Shown: piece after piece, positions 54,514-62,885 of the stretch
Layout: each line of letters begins with the position of its first letter
Position numbering within the stretch: the first letter of the stretch is position 1
NCBI GenBank assembly: GCA_018114805.1
Contig: CP073042.1
Span: 4,154,001 to 4,218,000 of the forward strand
Source: Candidatus Streptomyces philanthi
Lineage (GTDB): Bacteria; Actinomycetota; Actinomycetes; Streptomycetales; Streptomycetaceae
DNA: 64,000 nucleotides
Direction of reading: 5' to 3'
The notes under the pieces: model-generated
Told to the model about the DNA's origin: nothing
The model's database searches: none
Seen by the model: the letters and a program-made list of their open reading frames with translations, nothing else
Program-made: the position numbers and the translations under genes

Positions 54514-56153
54514 CGCTCGCTCCTCTTGTCTTTCCGGTCCCGGTCCTTCTTGCCGTCCCGCCTGTCGGCCTGGTCGGGCCTCTCCGGCTTCTCCGACCTG
54601 TCGGCCTTCCCGGCCTTGCCGGACTTCTTGCTCTGGTCCGCCTGGTCCGACCGGCCCGCGTCCGCGACGACCTCGGAGGCGTCCATCGGCAGGCGCAGCG
54701 TGAAGATCGCGCCGCCCTCGCGAGAGTTGGCCGCGGTGATCTCGCCGCCGTGGATGTGCGCGTTCTCCAGGGCGATCGACAGCCCGAGGCCGCTGCCCTC
54801 CGAGCGCGGGCGGGAGGCGCTGGCCTTGTAGAAGCGGTCGAAGACGTGCGGCAAAACCTCTTCGGGGATGCCGGGGCCGTGGTCGCGTACCTCGATCAGC
54901 AACTCGTCGGCGGCGGGCCGCACCGAGACCCGCACCGGCGAGCCGCCGTGCTTGAGCGCGTTGCCGATCAGGTTGGCCAGGATGACGTCGAGGCGCCGCG
55001 GGTCGAGGCGGGCGACGATGCCGCGCTCCGCGTCCAGCTCCACCGCGTCCAGCCAGGCCCGCGCGTCGATGCAGGCCGTCACCTGGTCGGCGACGTCCAC
55101 GCCGTCCAGGACGAGGCGGGCGGTGCCCGCGTCGAAGCGCGTCACCTCCATCAGGTTCTCCACCAGGTCGTTCAGCCGTCGGGTCTCGCTGACGACGAGC
55201 TGCACGGCGGGCGCGATCATCGGATCGAGCGAGTCCGCCTCCTCCTCGAGGACCTCCGTCACGGCGGTGATCGCCGTCAGCGGCGTCCGCAGCTCGTGCG
55301 ACATGTCGGCGACGAACCGCCGGCTGGACGCCTCCCGCGCGCTCAGGTCGTCAACCCGCTTCTCCAGCGACTCGGCCGTCCGGTTGAACGTACGCGAGAG
55401 GTCGGCTAGTTCGTCCGTGCCCGAGAGCCGCAGCCGGGTGTCCAACTTGCCCTCGCCGAGCTTGCGCGCCGCGTCCGCGAGGCGTTGTACGGGCCGCAGC
55501 ACCGTCGCGGCGGCGGCCTGCGCCACCAGTGCGGAGCCGATCAGCGCGAGCCCGGTGGCGATCCCGAGCGACAAGGCCAGCGAGTTGAGGTCCTGCCGCT
55601 CGTTCTCCAGCGACTTGAGCATGTAGCCGGTGGGGCCGCCGCCGATCACCTTGGCGCCACCCACCAGGTACGGCGCCCCGTCGAGCGAGATCCGCTGCCA
55701 GTACAGGTGGTAGGGGTAGGCGTTCGAGCCGTCCACCGCGCGCTTCTCGTTGACCGCCTTGCGCAGCGCGTCCGGCACCATCTCCCAGTCGAAGGCCTGC
55801 TCGTTGGAGAAGGCCGCGCAGCCGGTGTGGCCGTTCTGCTGGGTGATCAGCAGCACCTCGTACTTCTGCGAGCTCTCCGCCATGTGCTGCGCGGCGACGT
55901 CAAGAGCGTCGCAGTCCGGCTCCAGCGGCAGGGCCCCGGTGTGGTCCTCCAGCGACTTGTGGAAGTCGTCGAGGGCGGCGTTCTGCGTCCGGTTCAGGAC
56001 GGCGTCACGGTTCAGCCAGTACGCGATGCCGGACGCCGAGACGGCGGCGACCAGGGCGACCACGGCGAACACGAGCATCAGCCGCAACCGCAGGCTCATC
56101 CACCGCAGAAGTCCCGCAGCCCAGCCTCGTACTCGACTGGGCCCGTCCGTCAC
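54510..56153 (-). CDS. afsQ2: Sensor histidine kinase AfsQ2-like
   Basis: 547 residues. TM1 (LRLMLVFAVVALVAAVSASGI), an extracytoplasmic sensor of about 165 residues, TM2 (ALSLGIATGLALIGSALVAQ), HAMP (VLRPVQRLADAARKLGEGKL), then DHp with FVADMSHELRTPLTAI (His near residue 286) and ATPase with LIGNALKHGG, DHGPGIPEE, DRFYKA and GSGLGLSIALENA. The last 60 residues are an unusual Lys/Asp/Arg-rich tail. GTG 56153 overlaps the afsQ1 stop (GTGA). It phosphorylates AfsQ1. Confidence 0.93.
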   Translation of the reverse strand: MTDGPSRVRGWAAGLLRWMSLRLRLMLVFAVVALVAAVSASGIAYWLNRDAVLNRTQNAALDDFHKSLEDHTGALPLEPDCDALDVAAQHMAESSQKYEVLLITQQNGHTGCAAFSNEQAFDWEMVPDALRKAVNEKRAVDGSNAYPYHLYWQRISLDGAPYLVGGAKVIGGGPTGYMLKSLENERQDLNSLALSLGIATGLALIGSALVAQAAAATVLRPVQRLADAARKLGEGKLDTRLRLSGTDELADLSRTFNRTAESLEKRVDDLSAREASSRRFVADMSHELRTPLTAITAVTEVLEEEADSLDPMIAPAVQLVVSETRRLNDLVENLMEVTRFDAGTARLVLDGVDVADQVTACIDARAWLDAVELDAERGIVARLDPRRLDVILANLIGNALKHGGSPVRVSVRPAADELLIEVRDHGPGIPEEVLPHVFDRFYKASASRPRSEGSGLGLSIALENAHIHGGEITAANSREGGAIFTLRLPMDASEVVADAGRSDQADQSKKSGKAGKADRSEKPERPDQADRRDGKKDRDRKDKRSER

Positions 56154-56836
56154 TGGGGGGTGTCCAGTCGGTATCCGACCCCCCGCACCGTGCGGATCAG
56201 GGTCGGTGACGAGGGCACGTCCTCGACCTTCGCGCGCAGCCGCTGCACGCACGCGTCGACCAGCCGCGAGTCACCGAGGTAGTCGTGTTCCCATACCAGG
56301 CGCAGCAACTGCTGCCGGAACAGCGCCTGCCCCGGACGCCGGCTCAGCTCCAGCAGGAGTCGCAGCTCGGTGGGGGTGAGCTGGAGATCCTCGCCGTTCT
56401 TGGTGACGGTCATCGCGGAGCGGTCGATCACCAGCGAGCCGAACGACGCCGAGTCGTTCGCCTCCCGCTCGCCGCGGCGCAGCACGGCCCGGATACGGGC
56501 GTCGAGCACCCGCCCCTGCACGGGCTTGACCACGTAGTCGTCCGCGCCGGACTCCAGGCCCACCACGACGTCGATGTCGTCGCTCCGCGCGGTCAGCAAG
56601 ATGATCGGCAACTGGTCGGTGCGCCTGATGCGGCGGCACACCTCGAAGCCGTCAATTCCGGGCAGCATCACATCCAACACGATCAGGTCAGGCCGCTGCT
56701 CGCGCAGCAGCTTGAGGCTGTCCTCTCCCGTGGCCGCCGTCGCCACACGGTGGCCCTGGCGGGACAGGGAGAGTTCGAGGGCCGTGCGGATGGCGTCGTC
56801 GTCCTCGATCAGCAACAGGAAAGGCACGTTGGTCAT
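56150..56836 (-). CDS. afsQ1: Response regulator AfsQ1-like
   Basis: 228 residues of the OmpR/PhoB type. Receiver: LLLIEDDDAIRTALELSL, phosphoacceptor Asp55 in LIVLDVMLPGIDGFEV, Thr82 and Lys104 in DDYVVKPVQGRV. Winged helix: QLTPTELRLLLELSRRPGQA, then RLVDACVQRLRAKVEDVPSS and RGVGYRL. AfsQ1 is a pleiotropic regulator of antibiotics and nitrogen metabolism in S. coelicolor. It is divergent from sigQ and a GTGAC-N6-GTGAC box lies between them. Confidence 0.93.
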   Translation of the reverse strand: MTNVPFLLLIEDDDAIRTALELSLSRQGHRVATAATGEDSLKLLREQRPDLIVLDVMLPGIDGFEVCRRIRRTDQLPIILLTARSDDIDVVVGLESGADDYVVKPVQGRVLDARIRAVLRRGEREANDSASFGSLVIDRSAMTVTKNGEDLQLTPTELRLLLELSRRPGQALFRQQLLRLVWEHDYLGDSRLVDACVQRLRAKVEDVPSSPTLIRTVRGVGYRLDTPQ

Positions 56837-56907
56837 TCTGGCCTACAGGTGGGCTGGAGTTCGACCTCCGGGGCAGCGCGCGACGGCTCGCCCGGGATTC
56901 GGGGCCT

Positions 56908-56923
56908 GTGACACGGCTGTGAC
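56908..56923. promoter_or_regulatory. Predicted AfsQ1-binding box
   Basis: GTGAC ACGGCT GTGAC matches the published AfsQ1 consensus GTnAC-N6-GTnAC and sits in the 194-bp region between afsQ1 and sigQ, 72 bp from the afsQ1 start. Confidence 0.75.
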
Positions 56924-57030
56924 AGTCGACGGACAACGCGATGAAACTGGCTTGCCAGTCTTTTGGTCACCGGGCGGAACCCACCCGGTAGGCAAGAGAC
57001 CGAGACAAGCTCCACGACGGGGGGCGCGAC

Positions 57031-57822
57031 ATGAACACCCTGCACGGCACGACAACCAGCGCAGGTATTCGGACGCGCCTACACGCCGGTTGGAGCTGGG
57101 GGAACCCTCAGACGGAGTCTGGGGGAGACAAGTCCGGTGCCGTGAGCGGGCGGGGGTGCGCTCGCGGTACCGGACGTCAGCGGTCGCCCATCATGTACGT
57201 GGCGGCGGCTGACGCGGCCACGGAGGCCCGTGGGGGCGCCGCGGTCGCCGTAGGCAACGGGGAAAACGGGGGCACGGCGCACGGGGGAAGCGGCGACCGG
57301 GCCGAGGCGGAGTTCACCGCCTACGTCCAGGAGCGCCGCGCCTCCCTCTTCGCCACCGCCTACCACCTGACTGGGGACCGGTTCGAGGCCGAGGACCTGC
57401 TGCAGAGCGCACTGTTCTCCACTTATCGGGCCTGGGACCGTATCAGTGACAAGGCCGCTGTCGGCGGATACCTCCGCCGCACCATGACGAACCTGCACAT
57501 TGGTGCCTGGCGTCGTCCCAAGTTGAACGAGTACCCGACCGAGGAACTGCCCGAGACCGTCGGTGACCACGACGCGATGCGCGGCACCGAGCTGCGCGCC
57601 GTGTTGTGGCAGGCCCTGGCCCGCCTGCCCGAGTTGCAGCGCACGATGCTCGTCCTGCGCTACTACGAGGGCCACACCGACCCGGAGATCGCCGACATAC
57701 TGGACATCAGCGTCGGCACAGTGAAGTCCAGCATCTGGCGGTCGCTGCGCCGACTGCGCGGCGACGAGACGCTCGCCTTCGGGCGGTACGAAGAGGAGTC
57801 CTTCGGCGAGCTCGTCGCCTGA
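57031..57822 (+). CDS. sigQ: ECF sigma factor SigQ-like
   Basis: 263 residues. A polar, Gly-rich lead of about 90 residues precedes region 2 (SLFATAYHLTGDRFEAEDLL, TYRAWDRISDKAAVGGYLRR) and region 4 (LARLPELQRTMLVLRYYEGH, DPEIADILDISVGTVKSSIW). It belongs to the SigE-like family of Streptomyces. Divergent location from afsQ1 and the box between them indicate direct control by AfsQ1. ATG 57031 is the first in frame; a start near 57193 (MYVAAAD) is also possible. Confidence 0.88.
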   Translation: MNTLHGTTTSAGIRTRLHAGWSWGNPQTESGGDKSGAVSGRGCARGTGRQRSPIMYVAAADAATEARGGAAVAVGNGENGGTAHGGSGDRAEAEFTAYVQERRASLFATAYHLTGDRFEAEDLLQSALFSTYRAWDRISDKAAVGGYLRRTMTNLHIGAWRRPKLNEYPTEELPETVGDHDAMRGTELRAVLWQALARLPELQRTMLVLRYYEGHTDPEIADILDISVGTVKSSIWRSLRRLRGDETLAFGRYEEESFGELVA

Positions 57823-57827
57823 AGGCA

Positions 57828-58012
57828 GGGGGAAACACGGGGGAGCACGGGGGAACCGGGGGCCGTCTCTCGGGGGAGAGGCGGGACCACGTGGGGAAAC
57901 CGGCGGACTGCCTTCCGGGGGGGGGAAGGCGGACTGCCACGGGGGAAACGGGGGGCCGCCTTCCGGGGGGAGGGCGGAACGCCATGGGGGATACGGGGGA
58001 ACAGCTGGGCGG
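57828..58012. repeat. G-run-rich degenerate repeats after sigQ
   Basis: More than ten runs of five or more G occur on the plus strand, including a run of nine near 57920. Two imperfect units of about 48 bp (57895-57942 and 57943-57990) contain self-complementary GCCTTCC/GGAAGGC arms. Possible G-quadruplexes and a bidirectional terminator between convergent sigQ and the kinase gene. Confidence 0.65.
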
Positions 58013-58072
58013 GACCGGCGCGCGGGGGGTGTGCCGGTCCCGCCCCGCACTGCTGTGCGCGGGCGCGGGGCG

Positions 58073-58748
58073 TCATCCAGCGGTGCCGCGGCGCGACGTA
58101 CGTGCGCGGGGGCGGGCGGTCAGGCGGGCCAGGTGCGCGGCGGGGGTGGTGGCCGCCGTGGCGATCCGGTGCAGGGCGCTCGCCGCGTCGCACGGGTGCG
58201 CGCCGAGGCCGGTCTGGCGGGTGATGATGCCCCGCTCGGCGCGCAGCAGGCGCAGCCCGCGACGTAGCAGGTAGGGCACCGGCTTGCGGCCCTCGCGGAG
58301 GTCGCGCACCAGCCGCCGGCGGAATGTGGTCAGCGGGCGGCCGGTCAGGCACAGCGCGTCGGCCAGCAGGCCCAGCTCCCGGCACCGGTCGATGATCTCC
58401 GCCGCGAAGATGCCCTCGGCGACGCACAGCGGCGAGCCCTTCAGGGCGAGGCTGGCGCTGCCGGTGCGCGAGCTGGTGGGGATGTCGTACAGCGGCACCT
58501 CGGTGCGGCCCGTGCGGCACAGCGTGCCGATGGCCGCGACCGCCGCGTCCGCGTCCCAGGACAGCGGGGAGTCCCAGTCGGCGCCGCCGCCGTCGGGGAG
58601 CGCCGGCAGGGACGGGTCCGTGGCTTCCTTGTAGAAGTCGTCGAGGGTTGAGCACGGGCAACCCGCTACGGGCGGCCAGGGAGTACTTCCCCGAGCCCGA
58701 CGGGCCAGCCAGCAAGATCACGCGAGGATACGAGGGAGGCGCTGTCAC
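58073..58748 (-). pseudogene. Uridine kinase-like P-loop protein, frameshifted
   Basis: GTG 58748 starts MTAPPSYPRVILLAGPSGSG-type sequence with P-loop GPSGSGKYS; the residue after Lys, normally Ser or Thr that holds Mg, is Tyr. After ARSGLPVLN one extra C near 58652 breaks the frame, and LDDFYKEATDPSLPALPDGG with GADWDSPLSWDADA continues, then VPLYDIPTSSRTG and FAAEIIDRCRELGLLADALC to TGA 58073. It would phosphorylate uridine/cytidine or a similar nucleoside. Convergent with sigQ. Because TAC for TCC and one C are the only faults, sequence error is a real option. Confidence 0.75.
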
Positions 58749-58878
58749 GGGACACCAGTGTGCGGCATTGGGCCGAACGAGGGACCCCCTGGGCAGGCGA
58801 GTGGTTGCCCGCCGACCGCTTCAACTACCGTGCGTGTCCGACCGATGACGCTTTCCCACAGGAAACTGGTAGGTGCAC

Positions 58879-59310
58879 ATGGCCTCACGCACGGGTAACA
58901 AGCGGGCCCTCGCATCGCGCCCGTTGGTGCGCGCGGGGCTGGTCGTCACGGCGGGCGGCGCGGCGAGCGCGCAGGCGGCTCCGGTGGGCGAGCTGGTGGA
59001 CCACACGCTCAGCAACGCGCGGAACGTGACGGCCGACGCCGAGGCGGAGCAGAAGAAGCTGCCCAGTCCGCAGGAGGCGATGGCGCGGACCACGCCCGCC
59101 GTGGTGGGCGGCGTGCTGGGGCCGGTCAAGCGGCTCCAGCTCGACCCGTTCGCGGGGACCGGCGCCGATCCGCTGGCCAACGCCATCGGCACCCAGGTCG
59201 CCGACTTCCTGGCGGTCAGCACCGCGGACGTGACCGCGCCACTGACCCGGGGCGACACCATCGCGGAACTGCCGCTCGTGCGGGACGCGCTGGGCATGCT
59301 CCCGGGCTGA
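58879..59310 (+). CDS. Secreted protein of unknown function
   Basis: 143 residues. ATG 58879 (a GTG at 58873 is also in frame) begins MASRTGNKRALASRPLVRAG and a short signal ending ASAQA before APVGEL. The mature part is Ala/Leu-rich with VDHTLSNARNVTADAEAEQK and VVGGVLGPVKRLQLDPFAGT, ending ALGMLPG. Composition and the GP...LP ending resemble the small secreted protein at 52441-52674. No family assigned. It is convergent with the ALDH operon. Confidence 0.7.
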   Translation: MASRTGNKRALASRPLVRAGLVVTAGGAASAQAAPVGELVDHTLSNARNVTADAEAEQKKLPSPQEAMARTTPAVVGGVLGPVKRLQLDPFAGTGADPLANAIGTQVADFLAVSTADVTAPLTRGDTIAELPLVRDALGMLPG

Positions 59311-59398
59311 TCCGCCCGCGGCGACGTGGGGCCGGTGGCGGGGCCGGGGTGGTGCCCCGGCCCCGCCCGCGCGTCGCCCGTTAGGACCGACGGATGGC

Positions 59399-60283
59399 TC
59401 AGACGCCCATCGGGTGCCAGACGGTCTTGGTCTCCAGCAGGGAGAGCATCCGCTCGGTGCCGGGGTCGGCCAACCAGTGGTCGCCTTTGGCCGTGTCCCC
59501 AGGCTGTGGACGCAGGACGCGCTTGAGGTTGTCGGCCGCGGCCCGCTCCAGCTCGACCGCCAACTCGCCGGGCGCGCCGGCCAGGTCGATCGCGTTGACG
59601 TCCTGGTGGGCGGCGAGCGGCGGGCCCAGCTCGGCGGCCCGGCCCGAGAGGATGTTGACCACGCCGCCGGGCAGGTCGGAGGTGGCCAGCACCTCGCCGA
59701 GGGACAGGGCCGGCAGCGGCGCCCGCTCGCTGGCGACCACCACGACCGTGTTGCCCGTGACGATCGCTGGGGCGATCACCGACACCAGGCCGAGGAAGGC
59801 GGAGTCGGTCGGCGCGAGGACCGCCACCACGCCGGTCGGCTCGGGCGTGGAGAGGTTGAAGTACGGCCCGGCGACGGGGTTGGCCGCGCCGGCGACCTGG
59901 GCCACCTTGTCGGACCAGCCCGCGTACCAGACCCACCGGTCGATCGCCGCGTCCACCCGCGCCGCGGCCTTCTTGGCCGACACGCCGTCGGCCGCGGCCA
60001 CCTCGGCGGCGAACTGCTCGCGGCGGCCCTCCAGCATCTCGGCGACCCGGTAGAGGATCTGGCCTCGGTTGTACGCCGTCGCGCCCGACCAGGGGCCGAA
60101 CGCCTTGCGGGCCCCGACGACCGCGTCCCGGACGTCCTTGCGGGAGGAGAGCGGGGCGTTCGCCAGCCATGCGCCCTTTGCGTCAGTCACCTCGTACACC
60201 CGCCGGCTCTCGGACCGGGGGAACTTCCCCCCGACGAACAGCTTGTAGGTCTTGAGCACACTCAAGCGGTCAACAGTGGACAT
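59399..60283 (-). CDS. Aldehyde dehydrogenase-like protein lacking the catalytic Cys (ALDH16-like C-terminal half)
   Basis: 294 residues with an ALDH N-terminal NAD-fold: KTYKLFVGGKFPRSESRRVY, VVGARKAFGPWSGATAYNRG, WYAGWSDKVAQVAGAANPVA, VTGNTVVVVASERAPLPALS. The Asn loop PWNFP is replaced by APTDSAF, and the chain ends before any GQxCC segment, so the active-site Cys and Glu are missing. Its start overlaps the stop of the complete ALDH upstream by one base. A full ALDH followed by a Cys-less ALDH domain is the layout of ALDH16 proteins, here as two coupled genes, suggesting a structural or regulatory partner. Confidence 0.85.
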   Translation of the reverse strand: MSTVDRLSVLKTYKLFVGGKFPRSESRRVYEVTDAKGAWLANAPLSSRKDVRDAVVGARKAFGPWSGATAYNRGQILYRVAEMLEGRREQFAAEVAAADGVSAKKAAARVDAAIDRWVWYAGWSDKVAQVAGAANPVAGPYFNLSTPEPTGVVAVLAPTDSAFLGLVSVIAPAIVTGNTVVVVASERAPLPALSLGEVLATSDLPGGVVNILSGRAAELGPPLAAHQDVNAIDLAGAPGELAVELERAAADNLKRVLRPQPGDTAKGDHWLADPGTERMLSLLETKTVWHPMGV

Positions 60284-61764
60284 CAGCGGTCGCCCTCCGG
60301 GCTCGACGTTCCGGCGCGGTCCTCCTGCGGGCCCGCAGCGGCGAGGTACGCCTCCAGGCCGTGCCGGCCGCCCTCGCGGCCGTAGCCCGACTCCTTGTAG
60401 CCCCCGAACGGCGACGTCGGGTCGAACTTGTTGAAGGTGTTGGACCACACGATGCCGGCGCGCAGCTTGCTCGCCATCCACAGGCTGCGGCTGCCCTTCT
60501 CGGTCCAGATGCCCGCCGAGAGGCCGTACGGGGTGTTGTTAGCCTTCTCCACCGCTTCGGCCGGGGTGCGGAAGGTCAGCACCGACAGGACCGGGCCGAA
60601 GATCTCCTCGCAGGCGATGCGGTGCGCCTGGGTGACGCCCGTGAACAGGGTGGGCGCGAACCAGTAGCCCGTGGACGGCAGGTCGCACGCCGGCGCCCAG
60701 CGCTCGGCGCCCTCCGCTTCGCTGGCCTCGGCCAGCGCCGTGATCCGGGCGAGCTGCTCGGCGGAGTTGATGGCGCCGACGTCGGTGTTCTTGTCGAGCG
60801 GGTCGCCGACGCGCAGCGTGGCCATCCGCCGCTTGAGCGCGTCCAGCAACTCGTCGGCCACCGACTCCTGCGCCAGCAGCCGCGAGCCCGCGCAGCACAC
60901 GTGGCCCTGGTTGAAGAAGATGCCGTTGACCATGCCCTCGACGGCCTGGTCGATGGGAGCGTCGTCGAAGACGATGTTGGCCGCCTTGCCGCCCAGCTCC
61001 AGCGTCAGCTTCTTGTCAGTGCCGGCCACCGTGCGGGCGATCTGCCGGCCGACCTCGGTGGAGCCGGTGAACGCGACCTTGTTGACGTCCGGGTGGGACA
61101 CCAGCGCGGCGCCGGTCGAGCCGTCGCCGGTGAGGATGTTGACCACGCCGCGCGGCAGCCCGGCCTGGCGGCAGACGTCGGCGAAGAACAGCGCGGACAG
61201 CGGGGTGGTCTCGGCCGGCTTGAGCACCACCGTGTTGCCGGTGGCCAGCGCCGGGGCGATCTTCCAGGCCAGCATCATCAGCGGGAAGTTCCACGGGATG
61301 ACCTGGCCCGCCACGCCCAGCGGCCGCGGGTTCGGGCCGAAGCCCGCGTGGTCCAACTTGTCGGCCCAGCCCGCGTAGTAGAAGAAGTGCGCGGCGGTCA
61401 GCGGCAGGTCGGTGTCCCGGGTCTCGCGGATGGGCTTGCCGTTGTCCAGCGACTCCAGGACGGCCAGCTCGCGCGAGCGCTCCTGTATGACGCGGGCGAT
61501 GCGGAAGAGGTACTTGGCGCGCTCGGCGCCCGGCAGTGCCGACCACGGGCCGAACGCCCGGCGGGCCGCCCTGACCGCCCGGTCCAAGTCCGCCTCGCTG
61601 GCGTGGGCGACCTCGGAGAGCACCTCCTCGGAGGCGGGCGCCACGGTCTTGAAGACCTTGCCGTCCGACGCCTCCTGGAACTCGCCGTCGATGAAGAGCC
61701 CGTAGGACGGACCGATGTCCACCACCGCGCGGGACTCGGGTGCGGGTGCGTAGTCGAAAGCCAT
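60283..61764 (-). CDS. NAD(P)-dependent aldehyde dehydrogenase
   Basis: 493 residues with full ALDH chemistry: GQVIPWNFPLMMLAWKIAPA, TGSTEVGRQIARTVAG, catalytic Glu in LTLELGGKAANIV (about 255), catalytic Cys in FFNQGHVCCAGSRLL (about 290), and CEEIFGPVLSVLTF. ATG 61764 is five bases from the deoC stop, giving an operon deoC-ALDH-ALDH-like. The likely substrate is acetaldehyde released by DeoC, giving acetate, though glyceraldehyde-type substrates are also possible. It is intact. Confidence 0.92.
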   Translation of the reverse strand: MAFDYAPAPESRAVVDIGPSYGLFIDGEFQEASDGKVFKTVAPASEEVLSEVAHASEADLDRAVRAARRAFGPWSALPGAERAKYLFRIARVIQERSRELAVLESLDNGKPIRETRDTDLPLTAAHFFYYAGWADKLDHAGFGPNPRPLGVAGQVIPWNFPLMMLAWKIAPALATGNTVVLKPAETTPLSALFFADVCRQAGLPRGVVNILTGDGSTGAALVSHPDVNKVAFTGSTEVGRQIARTVAGTDKKLTLELGGKAANIVFDDAPIDQAVEGMVNGIFFNQGHVCCAGSRLLAQESVADELLDALKRRMATLRVGDPLDKNTDVGAINSAEQLARITALAEASEAEGAERWAPACDLPSTGYWFAPTLFTGVTQAHRIACEEIFGPVLSVLTFRTPAEAVEKANNTPYGLSAGIWTEKGSRSLWMASKLRAGIVWSNTFNKFDPTSPFGGYKESGYGREGGRHGLEAYLAAAGPQEDRAGTSSPEGDR

Positions 61765-61769
61765 CTGTC

Positions 61770-62768
61770 TCAGTCCACCGTCACGTAGTCGGGACCGGAG
61801 TAGCGCCCGGTGCTCAGCTTCTGGCGCTGCATCAGCAGGTCGTTCAGCAGGCTGGAGGCGCCGAAGCGGAACCAGTCGGCCGACAGCCAGCGCTCGCCCA
61901 GTGTCTCGTTCACCAACACCAGGTACTTGACGGCGTCCTTGGTCGTCCGGATGCCGCCGGCCGGCTTGACGCCGACCTGCACGCCGGTGGTCGCGTGGAA
62001 GTCGCGCACCGCCTCCAGCATCAGCAGCGTCACCGGCGGCGTGGCGTTGACCGCCACCTTGCCGGTCGAGGTCTTGATGAAGTCGGCGCCGGCGAGCATC
62101 GCGAGCCAGGAGGCGCGGCGCACGTTGTCGTACGTCTGGAGCTCGCCGGTCTCGAAGATGACCTTGAGGTGGGCGGCGTTGCCGGCTTCGGAGCCGACGG
62201 GCCGGGCGCACGCCTGCTTGACCGCCCTGATCTCCTCGAAGACCTCCATGTACCGGCCGGAGAGGAAGGCGCCGCGGTCGATCACCATGTCGATCTCGTC
62301 CGCGCCGGCCGCCACCGCGTCCCGCGTGTCGGCCAGCTTGACCGGCAGCGCGGCGCGGCCCGCCGGGAACGCGGTGGCCACCGAGGCGACCTTGACCCCG
62401 GAGCCGGCGACGGCCTGGCGCGCGGTGGCCACCATGTCCGGGTAGACGCAGATGGCGGCGACCGGGGGCGCCCCGTCGCCGGGGCGCATGCCCTTGGCGC
62501 CGAGCGCCCGGACCTTGCCGGGGGTGTCGGCGCCTTCGAGTGTCGTCAGGTCGACCATCGAGATCGCCAGGTCGATGGCGTACGCCTTCGCCGACGTCTT
62601 GATCGAGCGGGTGCCGAGCGTCGCGGCGCGGGCGTCGAGGCCGACCGCGTCGACCCCCGGCAGGCCGTGCAGGAAGCGGCGCAGCGCGCCGTCGCTCGCG
62701 GTCACGTCCGCCAGCGATGCCAGGCGCCGCGCGGCTTCGTCGCCGTATGCGGGAACTGTTGTGGGCAT
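61770..62768 (-). CDS. deoC: Deoxyribose-phosphate aldolase
   Basis: 332 residues. Class I aldolase TIM barrel with AAICVYPDMVATARQAV, KVASVATAFPAGRAALPVK, DEIDMVIDRGAFLSGRY, the Schiff-base region HLKVIFETGEL and TSTGKVAVNATPP, and GVKPAGGIRTTKDAVKYL. It cleaves 2-deoxyribose 5-phosphate into glyceraldehyde 3-phosphate and acetaldehyde. Longer than E. coli DeoC (259), as usual for this actinobacterial form. First gene of the leftward operon; the operator palindrome ends 18 bp upstream of the ATG at 62768. Confidence 0.94.
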   Translation of the reverse strand: MPTTVPAYGDEAARRLASLADVTASDGALRRFLHGLPGVDAVGLDARAATLGTRSIKTSAKAYAIDLAISMVDLTTLEGADTPGKVRALGAKGMRPGDGAPPVAAICVYPDMVATARQAVAGSGVKVASVATAFPAGRAALPVKLADTRDAVAAGADEIDMVIDRGAFLSGRYMEVFEEIRAVKQACARPVGSEAGNAAHLKVIFETGELQTYDNVRRASWLAMLAGADFIKTSTGKVAVNATPPVTLLMLEAVRDFHATTGVQVGVKPAGGIRTTKDAVKYLVLVNETLGERWLSADWFRFGASSLLNDLLMQRQKLSTGRYSGPDYVTVD

Positions 62769-62785
62769 GGTCACCAGGCGAGCAT

Positions 62786-62799
62786 ATCTACGCGCGTAG
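62786..62799. promoter_or_regulatory. Palindromic operator upstream of deoC
   Basis: ATCTACGCGCGTAG, identical over 14 bp to the site before add, lies 17 bp from the deoC start. The core CTACGCGCGTAG (62788-62799) is a perfect palindrome. Confidence 0.75.
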
Positions 62800-62885
62800 C
62801 AGCCTGTCACCCCCGTGAATCGACGCACTTTTTCGATGCGGTAACGCAACGTCCGCATTCCGGAGCGTCGGGCACAATCGGGCGC

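Noticed and set aside
57606-58274. A repeat-containing protein encoded by the G-rich tract after sigQ
   Set aside because: The frame starts inside sigQ out of phase, and its repeats follow directly from the DNA repeats. A structural DNA or RNA role is more plausible.
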